Below are positions 36,777 to 46,624 of a stretch of 51,820 nt of DNA, in pieces. Source of the DNA: a virus. The notes beneath the pieces were generated by a model. That model did not search any database. It had not been told where the DNA came from and was given only the letters and a program-made list of their open reading frames with translations. The stretch covers positions 1-51,820 of the IMG/VR virus record IMGVR_UViG_3300046811_000037, one strand, 5' to 3'. How positions within the stretch are numbered: position 1 is the stretch's first letter; every line of letters starts with the position of its first letter. A program made the translations under genes and the position numbers.

Positions 36777-36805
36777 ACAGTACCCCTGTTCGGGGTACCT
36801 GTCAA
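36777..36805 (-). promoter_or_regulatory. promoter with palindrome
   Basis: TTGACA, 17 bases, TACTGT on the - strand. GTACCCC/GGGGTAC arms occupy the spacer and the start of the -10. It lies between the - strand gene and the terminase operon. Confidence 0.6.
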
Positions 36806-36850
36806 TTTCATGTAAAATATAACTGACGTGAAATTAATAAGGAGAATAAT

Positions 36851-38440
36851 ATGACCAAGAATCTTGATATGGATGATTTCGATCTAGCGGATCTTACGGA
36901 GTCAGAGAGAGAAGCCTATATCAATTCTCAGGTAACTCTAGATCCTAATTCTCAAGCATGGGTAGACATGCTTGTGGACAGACTACTACTATTTGCTGAT
37001 GAGCTATCTGGGCACCCATTATACGGATATCAAAGACCCTTTGCTGCTCGTATAATAGAATCCATGATTATCAAGGATGGAGCTACAGTTACAGCGCTAT
37101 TCTCTCGTCAGTCAGGAAAGACAGAGACAGTAGCGGCGGTAGTGGCTACTCTTATGATTATGCTACCTCGCTTGGCTAAGATAGCCCCCTTTGATGCGTG
37201 GCTTCACGATTACAAGGAAGGCGTATGGGTAGGTGCCTTTGCTCCGGTAGACGATATGGCCAAGACCTTGTTCTCTCGTATTGTCTCAATGCTTACATCA
37301 GAAAGAGCACAGGCAATCATGTTGGACTCTGATATTGACGAAAGAGTAAAGGGTAGGGGAGCAGAGATAAAGTTAGAGCGTTGCGGCTCCCTGGTAAGAA
37401 GACAGACAGCTCACCCAAGAGCCAATATTGAGGGTAAGACCTATCATATATGCCTTCTCGATGAATCTCAGGTTGCGGAGCAGAAGGTAGTAGACAAGTC
37501 CATTCGTCCTATGCGTGCTTCCACCAAGGGAACTTTCGTAATGACAGGAACTCCTACCTATGAAAAGGGAGTATTCTACCGAGAGATACAGAGTAATAAG
37601 CGTGCAGCTCTAAGACGTGGCGCTCGAATTAATCATTTTGAAGCTGACTACAAAGAAGTCGGAAAGTGGAATGATTACTATAAGGGTTCCGTTGAGCAGG
37701 ATATGCTTAGAATGGGTGAGGATTCCGATGAGTTCAAGCTGTCCTATCGACTGATATGGTTGCTGGAACAGGGAATGTTTACCACCTCTGAGCAGATGAA
37801 CAGGCTCGGAGATAAGAGCATGAAGACTGTAAAGTCCTACTACGAATCCCCAATCATCATTGGTATTGATCCTGCTAGAAAGGTGGATAGTACCATTGTC
37901 ACAGCCCTATTTGTCAATTGGAATAGACCAGATGAATTTGGTTACTATGATTGCCGTGTGTTGAATTGGTTGGACCTACAAGGACTAGGATGGGAAGAGC
38001 AGTATCATAGGATTGTGGAATTCGTATCTAAATACAATGTATGGGCCATCGGAGTAGATTCCGGGGGTATGGGAGATATCTTCATATCCAGACTCAGAGT
38101 ACTACTTCCACACGTAGAAGTTATCGACGTATCTTCTCAGCGTCCGGCACAGTCGGAACGATGGAAGTATCTGAGAGAAATGCTGGACAGAGAGAAACTA
38201 GGTTGGCCAGCACATAAGACTACGACACAGTTGAAAACTTATAGAAACTTCATTCAGCAAATGGGAGATCTTCAGGTTAAATTTGAAGGACCCTACATGC
38301 TGGCAGAGGCTCCCAGAGAAGTAAATGCGCATGACGATTATTGTGACTCACTCGCTATAGCACTAAGCGTCATTCCTGAGAGTACTACTGAATCTATTTC
38401 AGTTTCTAATAATCCCTTCTATGACCGTCGTCGTAGTTAA
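36851..38440 (+). CDS. terminase large subunit
   Basis: 529 residues. SRQSGKTE (85-92, Lys90) is the Walker A variant of phage terminases and HICLLDESQ the Walker B with the catalytic Glu. IGIDPARKVDS in the C-terminal half is the first acidic site of the RNase H-like nuclease, with later HDDYCDSLA the second. It packages DNA into proheads. AAGGAGAAT precedes the ATG. No small subunit is recognisable nearby. Confidence 0.93.
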   Translation: MTKNLDMDDFDLADLTESEREAYINSQVTLDPNSQAWVDMLVDRLLLFADELSGHPLYGYQRPFAARIIESMIIKDGATVTALFSRQSGKTETVAAVVATLMIMLPRLAKIAPFDAWLHDYKEGVWVGAFAPVDDMAKTLFSRIVSMLTSERAQAIMLDSDIDERVKGRGAEIKLERCGSLVRRQTAHPRANIEGKTYHICLLDESQVAEQKVVDKSIRPMRASTKGTFVMTGTPTYEKGVFYREIQSNKRAALRRGARINHFEADYKEVGKWNDYYKGSVEQDMLRMGEDSDEFKLSYRLIWLLEQGMFTTSEQMNRLGDKSMKTVKSYYESPIIIGIDPARKVDSTIVTALFVNWNRPDEFGYYDCRVLNWLDLQGLGWEEQYHRIVEFVSKYNVWAIGVDSGGMGDIFISRLRVLLPHVEVIDVSSQRPAQSERWKYLREMLDREKLGWPAHKTTTQLKTYRNFIQQMGDLQVKFEGPYMLAEAPREVNAHDDYCDSLAIALSVIPESTTESISVSNNPFYDRRRS

Positions 38441-38493
38441 AAATCCTGATATTATAGGTAATAGACTAGTCTATTTAACTTAAGGAAAACATA

Positions 38494-38934
38494 ATGGCTG
38501 AATTTGGATATAAGGAAATGGGTGCTGGAACTAACTTGTCTCCTACACCTAGTTACCCTGAGAGAGACAGAGGGGCTATCAATTACGAAGGTAAGATGGC
38601 ATCCAACGGTTCACGTCGTGGTCCTCTTCGCTTTGAGGAAGGTATTGCCACAGATACAGATGTACCTAGCGATTTCACTACAGGTGTCATGAGTGGTTAT
38701 AGAACTGCTCCAGGTCGTCCTAACCACAATGCAGTGGTTTGGGAGAAGCCAGCAGCTGAGACTATGAAGGCCCGTGCCCACGTAGGCTCTGCCTCTTGGA
38801 TTGACTCCGCTGACATGCTTGGCGACTTCATGCATGGTGTAAATGTCAATGGTAATGCTGCTCAGCGATTTGAGCAGGCCAATCGTTCTGGTGGACGTTA
38901 CGAAAGATTGCACGGAGCTGTGATCAGCGACTAA
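38494..38934 (+). CDS. hypothetical structural-region protein, 146 aa
   Basis: A Gly-, Asn- and Pro-rich, probably partly disordered protein. It overlaps the Acb2-like gene by one base (TAATG) and follows the terminase. Its place suggests a head or packaging accessory role. Confidence 0.65.
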   Translation: MAEFGYKEMGAGTNLSPTPSYPERDRGAINYEGKMASNGSRRGPLRFEEGIATDTDVPSDFTTGVMSGYRTAPGRPNHNAVVWEKPAAETMKARAHVGSASWIDSADMLGDFMHGVNVNGNAAQRFEQANRSGGRYERLHGAVISD

Positions 38935-39149
38935 TGAATACTGACGACTTAACTAATAGATTTACCTTCCATCCCGTAAAGGATGAGGAAATGGGAAAGC
39001 TCTACGGTGAAGTAAGAGCCAGAGCTTTTGAATACGCCAAGTGGCTAGATACTGTGGCTCCGGATAGTCGTGAACTGTCATTAGCTATCACAAAGCTAGA
39101 AGAAGTTGTCTTTTGGACCAACGCCTCTATTGCGAGACAAGGAAATTAA
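38934..39149 (+). CDS. Acb2/Tad1-like cyclic-nucleotide sponge
   Basis: 71 residues: LTNRFTFHPVKDEEMGKLY, then a helix through VRARAFEYAKWLDTVAPDSRE and a second helix LSLAITKLEEVVFWTNASIAR. This matches the Acb2/Tad1 hairpin family as I know it (FTYHPP start, P.SRE.S.A...LE..V.WANAAIAR end). Acb2 proteins bind cyclic di- and trinucleotides made by CBASS and Thoeris-type defences and block signalling. The match is by pattern only; binding residues were not modelled. Confidence 0.72.
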   Translation: MNTDDLTNRFTFHPVKDEEMGKLYGEVRARAFEYAKWLDTVAPDSRELSLAITKLEEVVFWTNASIARQGN

Positions 39150-39150
39150 T

Positions 39151-39387
39151 ATGAGTCTAGTAGCCCTAGAAGAAAAGCTTTCATCCTTGAAGTCCTCTGT
39201 AGAAGGAGACTTCAAGGATCTTGTGTTGAAGATTGAAGCAGCGTTCCAGCACATCAGAGCTTCCCACGTGGAAGATATTGTCAAGGATGCTGTATACGCA
39301 GAACTTCATGATGCAACTATAAAGATCGGCAATATTGCCGCTACGGCCATTACTCAAGCGGTAATTCCGGCCGTCACGAAGAAGTAA
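39151..39387 (+). CDS. helical hypothetical protein, 78 aa
   Basis: The ATG at 39151 after AAGGAAAT is preferred. The sequence is almost fully helical with an amphipathic start (LVALEEKLSSLKSSVEGDFKD), suggesting a coiled coil. No family is recognised. Confidence 0.65.
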   Translation: MSLVALEEKLSSLKSSVEGDFKDLVLKIEAAFQHIRASHVEDIVKDAVYAELHDATIKIGNIAATAITQAVIPAVTKK

Positions 39388-39414
39388 TTAATTATAAAAT
39401 ATTGGAAGTGAATA

Positions 39415-39789
39415 ATGGCCGTACATGCCTTTAATGGAACGCTTACTGCTAGTACAGTATCGTCAACTACCTTAACCTCTTGGCAGCGCTATGTATCTGT
39501 CACTGTAGCTGCCTCTCCTGCGGGAACAGTATGGGTAACAACTGATGGTTCTACACCTACAGTAGCTGGCTCTGACTGTATTCCCGTAGCATCAGGTACA
39601 ACTATTGTTGTTAAGAATATGCTGCCACGTCCGGAGCTGTCTACTACAACAGATACCACAGGTACTTTCCCATCAACAGTACCCGCATTTACAGCTGCAC
39701 AGACAGTTGTAAAGATGATCTCGTCAGTTGCTGCCGTATTTGATGTTGAACTAACTAATAATCCTGGTGACGCAACCGTAAGAGCCTAA
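39415..39789 (+). CDS. decoration-like protein A, 124 aa
   Basis: An all-beta, Thr/Val-rich protein with VWVTTDGSTPTVAGSDC near residues 39-55. The same W..xDG..PT.AG.DC motif occurs in the proteins at 40021 and 40338, so the three are paralogues. Position between terminase and tail fibre suggests a virion surface or decoration role. Confidence 0.75.
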   Translation: MAVHAFNGTLTASTVSSTTLTSWQRYVSVTVAASPAGTVWVTTDGSTPTVAGSDCIPVASGTTIVVKNMLPRPELSTTTDTTGTFPSTVPAFTAAQTVVKMISSVAAVFDVELTNNPGDATVRA

Positions 39790-39800
39790 GGATTAAAGCA

Positions 39801-40013
39801 GTGACTACTTTTAACGACAGACGTGGTACTGCTACTCAGGAGTTATCAACTTTTATTAGTGGCGAAGAGCCTATAGGAGGAGACTCTAAGTTCTTCGCCA
39901 CTAATTCTCAGTTAAGTTCTCGTGAATTAAGCGGTGGTGGATTACCTAGAAGAACTTCTTTAAAAAAGAAAACTTCTGTAAATGAAACCACCTCTACTAC
40001 AGACATGAGATAG
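39801..40013 (+). CDS. Ser/Thr-rich protein, 70 aa
   Basis: A GTG start. The protein is polar and Ser/Thr/Lys-rich, probably disordered, and lies between two decoration-like genes. Confidence 0.65.
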   Translation: MTTFNDRRGTATQELSTFISGEEPIGGDSKFFATNSQLSSRELSGGGLPRRTSLKKKTSVNETTSTTDMR

Positions 40014-40020
40014 GAATACC

Positions 40021-40323
40021 ATGGCAGCATCAAGAGCTACTTCTCCAACACTTACTGCTAATGCTCCATTAGCCGTAAAGTTTCCACAGTACTTCTCAAC
40101 TATTACAGTAGTGAATAGACACGCCACTGGCGTAGTGTGGCTTAGAACTGACGGCGCTACTCCAACAGTCGCTGGGGACGATTGTTATCCAGTACTTCCT
40201 ATGGATGCACAGACTTTCCCCAATGGCGTACTACTTCAAGAACCTATAACTCGTGTAATATCTGGAACACAAATCAATATTATTTCAGACACTGCCTGTC
40301 CCATTACGGTATACGGCACATAG
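40021..40323 (+). CDS. decoration-like protein B, 100 aa
   Basis: Contains VVWLRTDGATPTVAGDDC near residues 38-55, shared with its neighbours; the rest is all-beta. Follows the 70-aa gene by seven bases. Confidence 0.75.
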   Translation: MAASRATSPTLTANAPLAVKFPQYFSTITVVNRHATGVVWLRTDGATPTVAGDDCYPVLPMDAQTFPNGVLLQEPITRVISGTQINIISDTACPITVYGT

Positions 40324-40337
40324 TTTATGGGGTCCTT

Positions 40338-40631
40338 ATGGCTCAGCAGATACAAAGTGGCACCGTAGTGGCTAATACCGTTACTACAGTTACTTTCGCC
40401 ACTTGGTACAACGGTATTGAAATCGTAAATCGCGGCACTGTGGATATGTGGGCACGTGTTGACGGTGTTGACCCCACTATTGCTGGGGATGATTGTTTAT
40501 TTGTAGCACCACAGGGCTTCCTTGATGTGTCAAATAAGAAGGCCCCCCCAAGACCGGGAGTTTCTTCTAACACAGAAATTCGCATGCTTGCGGCCTCTAA
40601 CTGCAATTACACAGTAAGTGGTGGTATTTAA
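40338..40631 (+). CDS. decoration-like protein C, 97 aa
   Basis: The ATG at 40338 gives 97 residues. MWARVDGVDPTIAGDDC is the third copy of the shared motif. It overlaps the tail-fibre gene by one base. Confidence 0.75.
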   Translation: MAQQIQSGTVVANTVTTVTFATWYNGIEIVNRGTVDMWARVDGVDPTIAGDDCLFVAPQGFLDVSNKKAPPRPGVSSNTEIRMLAASNCNYTVSGGI

Positions 40632-42433
40632 TGTCTACTCGTGGAAATTTTGCAGCCGGACCACAGGGGCCTGCTGGGTTATCAACAGGTCCTGCTGGAG
40701 GAGATTTGGGGGGAACGTATCCAGATCCTACTTTGGTGGACACAGCTAATGTTGACACTGTCGTAAGAAGTCATACTTTAGATTCAATGGCGGCACCTAC
40801 TGCTAATGTCAATATGAATTCTCATAAGTTGACTAATCTAGCAGTCGGATCAGTTTCTACAGATAGTGCAACCTTTGGTCAGATTCCCACTGCACTACCT
40901 CCTAGTGGATCTGCCACAGGAGATCTGACGGGAACTTATCCGGCCCCCACCCTAGCCAACACAGCTAACGTACAAAGTGTTGTGCGTAGTAATCGTTTAG
41001 AACAAATGGCCGCCCCACTGGCGTCAGTCAGCCTGAATAATCAGAAGATTACTAATCTTGCGGGTGGAACCGCCGCATCTGATGGAGCAGCATTTGGTCA
41101 GATCCCCAGCACGCTTCCCCCTTCCGGAGCAGCATCAGGAGATCTTGCAGGAACATATCCCTCACCCACTCTCGGTAACACGGCTAACGTGCAGAGCGTA
41201 GTGAGAACTAATCGCCTAGACCAGATGGCTACTCCCACAGCTCCAGTGGCTATGGGGAGCCAAAAGATTACCGGACTGGCTAACGGAACAGTATCCACTG
41301 ATGCTGCTGCTTTTGGTCAGATTCCCACAACGCTGCCACCAAATGGCACAGCAGGTGGAGATCTAAGCGGTACGTATCCTAATCCAACAGTTGCTAAACT
41401 TGGCGGTGTCTCAATTACTGGTACTCCAGTATTGGGACAGGCTCCTTATGCTACTTCAAGTGGTGCGGCAGCTTGGTCATTCAACCCATTTACATTTGCT
41501 AATACGGGCACAGTTACTGGCGGAATTATTTCTTTCCATGCGGGACAACCCACACAGTTTGATATCAGTGCTGGATCGGGTATTATCGCCGACTACACAA
41601 CAAATCCCGCCAGTCCTACACTTACTAAGGTAACTATTGCCGCACAGACAATTGACCTAACTACCTTTGTTGCCTCCCCAGCCCCCACTACCCGAACTAC
41701 TAACTGGTGGCTAGTTAACTCATCGGGAACTGTAATAGTTCAAGGAACTACACCTACAAATACCCAAAGACGTACATTAATAGTTTTGGGCGTAACTGGT
41801 TCTGTGTTAAGTACTGGAGTACTATTCAATGTACAACCAGTTCCTGTGGTACTTCCACAGCCGTTAGGTCAGCTTTATGATTTAATGTATGCGCTGGGAC
41901 CTTTTAATATTTCCGGTAATGTCATATCTGCCAATGGGGCTAACCTGAGTTTTAATAAGTCTGCAGGAACCACATTAGACGCATCATTTAATGCCGAAAG
42001 TACTCCTAGAGATCCGCACGTCACTATAAATCCTGTAGAAACCCCAGTCTCTTTCCGTAATTCTACTCAGTTATCAGGTTCACAAGGTTCATTGGTAACA
42101 ACTTTGGACGTTACCCACTACGATGTGGGTGGCACTGTAACGCTTATTCCGGGAGCTAATGGTACTGCCAGTATTCAAAGAGTATGGCTATTCGGTACTG
42201 AAACTGCCGGAGCACAAGTAGCTCTTCAGTACAGTCAAACTTTCTATAATAACTTGGCTACGGCAACGTCTGCACTAGCTGCGGGAAGTAGTGGTACTAG
42301 TTTTATAACTAACCCAGATTACAATGGTATTGCTACACTTATTGGTTGGATCGTAGTAACCAAACAATGTACCAGTCTATTGGATACTACTAACTCATCA
42401 ATTATTTTGGCACCTAAATTCGCTATGCCGTAA
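40631..42433 (+). CDS. tail fibre-like protein with tandem repeats
   Basis: 600 residues. After a PQGPAG stretch there are about 3.5 copies of a ~62-residue repeat, each with GDL-GTYP-PTL, ANVQSVVR, QMA-P and AFGQIP-LPP, between residues ~20 and ~245. The C-terminal part is all-beta and Gly/Thr-rich. Repeat shafts plus a beta C-terminus are typical of receptor-binding fibres. Confidence 0.8.
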   Translation: MSTRGNFAAGPQGPAGLSTGPAGGDLGGTYPDPTLVDTANVDTVVRSHTLDSMAAPTANVNMNSHKLTNLAVGSVSTDSATFGQIPTALPPSGSATGDLTGTYPAPTLANTANVQSVVRSNRLEQMAAPLASVSLNNQKITNLAGGTAASDGAAFGQIPSTLPPSGAASGDLAGTYPSPTLGNTANVQSVVRTNRLDQMATPTAPVAMGSQKITGLANGTVSTDAAAFGQIPTTLPPNGTAGGDLSGTYPNPTVAKLGGVSITGTPVLGQAPYATSSGAAAWSFNPFTFANTGTVTGGIISFHAGQPTQFDISAGSGIIADYTTNPASPTLTKVTIAAQTIDLTTFVASPAPTTRTTNWWLVNSSGTVIVQGTTPTNTQRRTLIVLGVTGSVLSTGVLFNVQPVPVVLPQPLGQLYDLMYALGPFNISGNVISANGANLSFNKSAGTTLDASFNAESTPRDPHVTINPVETPVSFRNSTQLSGSQGSLVTTLDVTHYDVGGTVTLIPGANGTASIQRVWLFGTETAGAQVALQYSQTFYNNLATATSALAAGSSGTSFITNPDYNGIATLIGWIVVTKQCTSLLDTTNSSIILAPKFAMP

Positions 42434-42448
42434 GGATAAGAGAACACT

Positions 42449-42784
42449 ATGGCTGATTTTACAATGTATCTAGAGGATATTTCCAGTAATTTAACCAATT
42501 TTCCTATTGTTGTACGTGCAAGTCTTACCTCAGATTCCAGCGGACATTGGTCCTTGGATATTAGTAATGTAGGTTTAACACATGTTCACACAGTTTCTGC
42601 TCAGGCTATGTCCCCTGATAACACACCCGCTAACGCCGTTAAGGCTTCTGTAAGTACTTTTAGTACTTCTACAGTAGCTGGTGGGGTGCACAAGGCAGCT
42701 AATGTAAATATACTTGGTGGATCTCCTGTACAAAGTGCTGGAGCCGTAACAGTTTATGTAACTGTTATTGGTGATCAGAACTAA
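42449..42784 (+). CDS. small all-beta protein, 111 aa
   Basis: A beta-rich, Thr/Val-rich protein placed between tail fibre and portal, possibly part of the fibre or another decoration-like protein. No shared W..DG..PT motif. Confidence 0.65.
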   Translation: MADFTMYLEDISSNLTNFPIVVRASLTSDSSGHWSLDISNVGLTHVHTVSAQAMSPDNTPANAVKASVSTFSTSTVAGGVHKAANVNILGGSPVQSAGAVTVYVTVIGDQN

Positions 42785-42843
42785 GTTTTGTGGTAATCTT
42801 TTACAAAGAGATATTAATTCGGCGAATGTAAGGAAACTCATCT

Positions 42844-44568
42844 ATGTCAGCTATGACGTTCTACTCTCCGTCAATGAGAGCAGCTGCCTCAGACCTAGCG
42901 ATTGCGATTTCGCCGCTAGGTCTAGTTGAGTTGTCCGACGAAGAGTTTGAGATGCATGGACCTAGACTCAATAGGTATGCAGAGTACTGGGCCTGGTATC
43001 TAGGTCATCACTGGGGAACTCGTAGAGAGTTCGGAGATCCACAGTTGACCTTTAACTACATTAAGGCATTCTCTGATTATATTAATAACTTCTGTTTCTC
43101 CAGAGGTATTGCGTTCGATACTGTCAAGGAATTTGACCACATTATTCCCGCTCTGCTAAAGCGCATCTGGCAGATGGATAACAACATGAAGGCCGTTACT
43201 TGGGAGATGGGTCAGCAAGGCGGCGTATCCGGCGATAGTTTTATCAAGGTGGCCTACGAACCAGCCTGGCAAGATGAAGCCGGAAATATGCACGCTGGAC
43301 GTGTAAGAATTCTTCCTCTTAATTCAGCCTTCTGTTTCCCGACATGGCATCCACATGACCGTGACAGACTTCTAGAATTCAAATTGAAGTATCGTTTCTG
43401 GGGCACGAACACAGAGGGTACCAGAAGCGTATATACTTATACTGAGTTGATCCGTTCAGATGTTATTCGAGAATTTGTTAATGATGAACTGATCGATGAG
43501 CGTCCTAATGTATTAGGTGAAATACCTATAGTACATATTGCTAATCATCCTGCTTCAGGTTCTCCTTGGGGAATGTCTGACGTTCAGGATCTAATTGGTA
43601 TAAATAGGCAGTATAATGAAACTGCAACAGATATTGCAGATATTGTTAATTATCACGCGGCTCCTATTACAGTAGTTATCGGAGCCAAGCCTTCTCAACT
43701 TGAGAAGGGTACAAACCGTGTATGGTCTATCGGTAATAAGGATGTGACAGTATCCAACCTTGAGAACGGTGTAGATCTCCAGTGGCCATTGGAAGTTCTT
43801 AATACTCTCAAGCTCAGCATGCACGAGATGACTGGTGTTCCAGAATCTGCGCTTGGTCAATCACAGCCAATCTCTAATACATCGGGTGTGGCGCTCTCTA
43901 TACAATTTATGCCATTGATGCAGAAATTCGATCTCAAGAAGATTCAGTATGGTAAGGGATTGCAGAAAATAAATGAATTCGCTCTGAAGACTTTATTTTA
44001 TTTCGAACCTGAGGCTACTCTTTATAATCCTGATACTGAGGGAATCATTCAGCCGGGACAACCTCTAGCTATTGATCCAAGAGATCCACTAGTTTACTTC
44101 AGTGATATCGACTGGCCTTCTCCACTACCGGTGGACAGGCTGATTAAGCTGAATGAGATCTCAGCCATGATGAGCATGGATCTCGAAAGCCGTAGAGGTG
44201 CTCTTAAGCAACTTGGTGAGCAGTTCCCTGATGAGAAGCTACAAGAGATCTATGATGAGCTTCACGAGGATGCGGTTCGTGATGGTGCTCTACGTATGAC
44301 CAGAACACAGATCGACTCGGTTATCTACAAGCTAACTGGAATGGTTCCGCTCCCTGACGGAACATCCGAGCCAGATCCTAACGCAATACCGGAAACAGAT
44401 TCGGAAGGAAACCCTAAGCCTACTAAGTTGGGTCCAGGTCCGATGAGCGCCGGAGACTTCAATGCACAAAATATTGATGGAGCAGGGTCCATGCAAATGA
44501 TGCAAGACGCGGTAGTCCAGGCATACGGTACAAGGCTTGGCTCTCGACAGCTTCCAACGGATGATTAA
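42844..44568 (+). CDS. portal protein
   Basis: 574 residues, typical for portals. The order terminase, portal, scaffold, capsid and the sequence (NYIKAFSDYINNFCFSRGI, then IGINRQYNETATDIADIVNYHAAPITVV) fit the SPP1-like portal family that forms the dodecameric head vertex channel. A Pro-rich, probably flexible C-terminus follows. Confidence 0.85.
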   Translation: MSAMTFYSPSMRAAASDLAIAISPLGLVELSDEEFEMHGPRLNRYAEYWAWYLGHHWGTRREFGDPQLTFNYIKAFSDYINNFCFSRGIAFDTVKEFDHIIPALLKRIWQMDNNMKAVTWEMGQQGGVSGDSFIKVAYEPAWQDEAGNMHAGRVRILPLNSAFCFPTWHPHDRDRLLEFKLKYRFWGTNTEGTRSVYTYTELIRSDVIREFVNDELIDERPNVLGEIPIVHIANHPASGSPWGMSDVQDLIGINRQYNETATDIADIVNYHAAPITVVIGAKPSQLEKGTNRVWSIGNKDVTVSNLENGVDLQWPLEVLNTLKLSMHEMTGVPESALGQSQPISNTSGVALSIQFMPLMQKFDLKKIQYGKGLQKINEFALKTLFYFEPEATLYNPDTEGIIQPGQPLAIDPRDPLVYFSDIDWPSPLPVDRLIKLNEISAMMSMDLESRRGALKQLGEQFPDEKLQEIYDELHEDAVRDGALRMTRTQIDSVIYKLTGMVPLPDGTSEPDPNAIPETDSEGNPKPTKLGPGPMSAGDFNAQNIDGAGSMQMMQDAVVQAYGTRLGSRQLPTDD

Positions 44569-44639
44569 AGTATATAAGTAAGTAAATCGTAATCGGGACA
44601 TATTCGGAAAACAACGAGATTAAACATAGGAGATAACCC

Positions 44640-45416
44640 ATGTCAGTTCCAGCTCAACCAGGATTAGATACATTTATTAGTTCGTCAACTACTAATCCGA
44701 CAGAGCGCATGTACTCTCAGGCCGAATTGGCTGAGTTACTTGCGAAGGCTCGTAAGGAAGAGAAGGATAAGCTTTATCCTGATATTGCTTCTTTGAAGGA
44801 GCAGTTCTCTCAGGTTCAGAAGACCACTTCTGAGCTACAGAAGGAGAGGGATGAGGCTAAGGCAGAAGCCATCCGTATCCAGCAGGAAAAGGAAGCAGTC
44901 CTCAAGACGCAGCAGCAGGAAGAACTATCTGCCAAGCAGTTACTAGAGGCTAAGTTGACAGAGACCAACGATTCTTGGGAGAAGAGATTCAATATTCTTC
45001 AGGAAGAGCGTGCCCAGGAGAAGGCTCTTGCAGATAAAGAAAGAAAGTATAATGAACTAGTGGACTACAGAAATAGTCGCCTAGTTGAATTGGCAGATGA
45101 TATTGCTCCCCAATTCCATAGCTTCATTGTGGGAGACTCTACCGAGCAGATCGACTCCGCCATTGAGAGTGCAAAGTCAGCCACGCAGTCCATTTGGACT
45201 GAGGTTCAGCAAGCTACTCAGCAGACTACACAGCCTCCTAGAGGAGTAGCGCCTACCGGCTACACAGGTTTTGGTCCGTTGGACAATGCTTCTGGTACTA
45301 AGACATTTACCGCTGAAGACATCAATAAGATGAGTATGGCGGAATACACTGAGTTCCGTAACAAGCAAGGAATGGCATCTAGAGATGCTGCCCGTAGTCG
45401 CGGACTATTTAACTAA
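44640..45416 (+). CDS. capsid scaffolding protein
   Basis: 258 residues, with a long coiled coil between residues ~25 and ~150 rich in Glu, Lys and Gln (LAELLAKARKEEKDKLY and QVQKTTSELQKERDEAKAEA), then a polar linker. Position directly before the major capsid gene and composition are those of a scaffold. Confidence 0.82.
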   Translation: MSVPAQPGLDTFISSSTTNPTERMYSQAELAELLAKARKEEKDKLYPDIASLKEQFSQVQKTTSELQKERDEAKAEAIRIQQEKEAVLKTQQQEELSAKQLLEAKLTETNDSWEKRFNILQEERAQEKALADKERKYNELVDYRNSRLVELADDIAPQFHSFIVGDSTEQIDSAIESAKSATQSIWTEVQQATQQTTQPPRGVAPTGYTGFGPLDNASGTKTFTAEDINKMSMAEYTEFRNKQGMASRDAARSRGLFN

Positions 45417-45480
45417 TATATTTTTAGGTTGGGCTTTTCGGTAAGTATCCAGGCCCCAAAATACTACATAAGGAATAATT

Positions 45481-46518
45481 ATGGCAGGTTCAGCTATAAC
45501 GGGTACACCGAATATTACCGGTTCCCCAACTAACTATCCGGGTGGAAGTACTGCTCTTTCTCCTGCAATCCAGACTATTTGGTCTAAGGAAATTCTTTTC
45601 CAGGCAATGCCGATCTTGAGATTCGAGCAATTCGCTGTAAAGAAGACAGAACTAGGTGTTACTCCTGGTTTGACAATTAACTTTATGCGTTACAACAACC
45701 TGGGTCGCGCAACTCAGCTTGTTGAAGGTATCCGTATCCAGACCAATCCCCTAACAGCTTCTCAGTTCTCTATCACTGTAGCTGAGCAGGGCTTTGCGGT
45801 AGCCGTATCTGAGCTTCTACTTAACGCTTCCTTCGATGATGTAATGGCCTCTGCTTCTCGTCTACTGGGACGTAATATGGCCACATACTTGGACGAGAGC
45901 GCACGTAATACTCTTCTACAGGCTTCTTCTCAGATTTTCGGTTACCAGAAGGATACTGGTCCTCTTAACAACCAGGTTTACTACAACATTGGTACAGCCG
46001 GTACAAGCAACGCTTCTATGACTGGAGATTTCAATCTTACAAGTCAGACTGTCTACGATGCAGTTGAAAGTCTTGCGACCAAGAATGTACCTCGTTTAGG
46101 TGAGACCTATGTATGTTTCGTACACCCACACCAGTCAAGATGGCTGAGAAATGATCCTCAGTTTATCGAGATGACTAAGTATGCTTCGCCTGGTAACTTT
46201 ATGATGGGCGAAATTGGTAGATTAAACGATGTAGTATTTATAGAAACTACTCAGGTAAGAAATGTTGTTGGTGGAGCTGGAGCCGGTTGGACAACCGACA
46301 CAACAACCAATGGTGTAACAACTGGTAATGGTGCTGCTAACCGTTATGACTCTATCTTTATTGGAGATAATGCATTCGGTCATGCTATTTCTCTTCCAGT
46401 AGAACTTCGTGATGGTGGTATTCTGGACTTTGGTAGAGAGCACGCATTAGCGTGGTACGCTATCTGGGGATTTGGTCTAATTACTGATATCTCCGTGGTT
46501 ATTGCCTCCACAAATTAA
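45481..46518 (+). CDS. major capsid protein
   Basis: 345 residues, HK97-fold size. Elements such as GLTINFMRYNNLGRATQLVEG and HPHQSRWLRNDPQFIEM are typical of this phage capsid group, and it lies after the scaffold and before the connector genes. A strong terminator follows. Confidence 0.85.
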   Translation: MAGSAITGTPNITGSPTNYPGGSTALSPAIQTIWSKEILFQAMPILRFEQFAVKKTELGVTPGLTINFMRYNNLGRATQLVEGIRIQTNPLTASQFSITVAEQGFAVAVSELLLNASFDDVMASASRLLGRNMATYLDESARNTLLQASSQIFGYQKDTGPLNNQVYYNIGTAGTSNASMTGDFNLTSQTVYDAVESLATKNVPRLGETYVCFVHPHQSRWLRNDPQFIEMTKYASPGNFMMGEIGRLNDVVFIETTQVRNVVGGAGAGWTTDTTTNGVTTGNGAANRYDSIFIGDNAFGHAISLPVELRDGGILDFGREHALAWYAIWGFGLITDISVVIASTN

Positions 46519-46539
46519 GACCCACTAATAGATTTAAAC

Positions 46540-46578
46540 AGAAAACCCTGTTCCTCATTCACGGGGACAGGGTTTTCT
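46540..46578 (+). terminator. intrinsic terminator after capsid gene
   Basis: AGAAAACCCTGT/ACAGGGTTTTCT forms a 12-bp stem; a partial terminator here would give high capsid and lower connector expression. Confidence 0.8.
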
Positions 46579-46624
46579 CGCTGTATAATGTAATCAATAA
46601 AGAGACACAAACTAGGAGAATATA

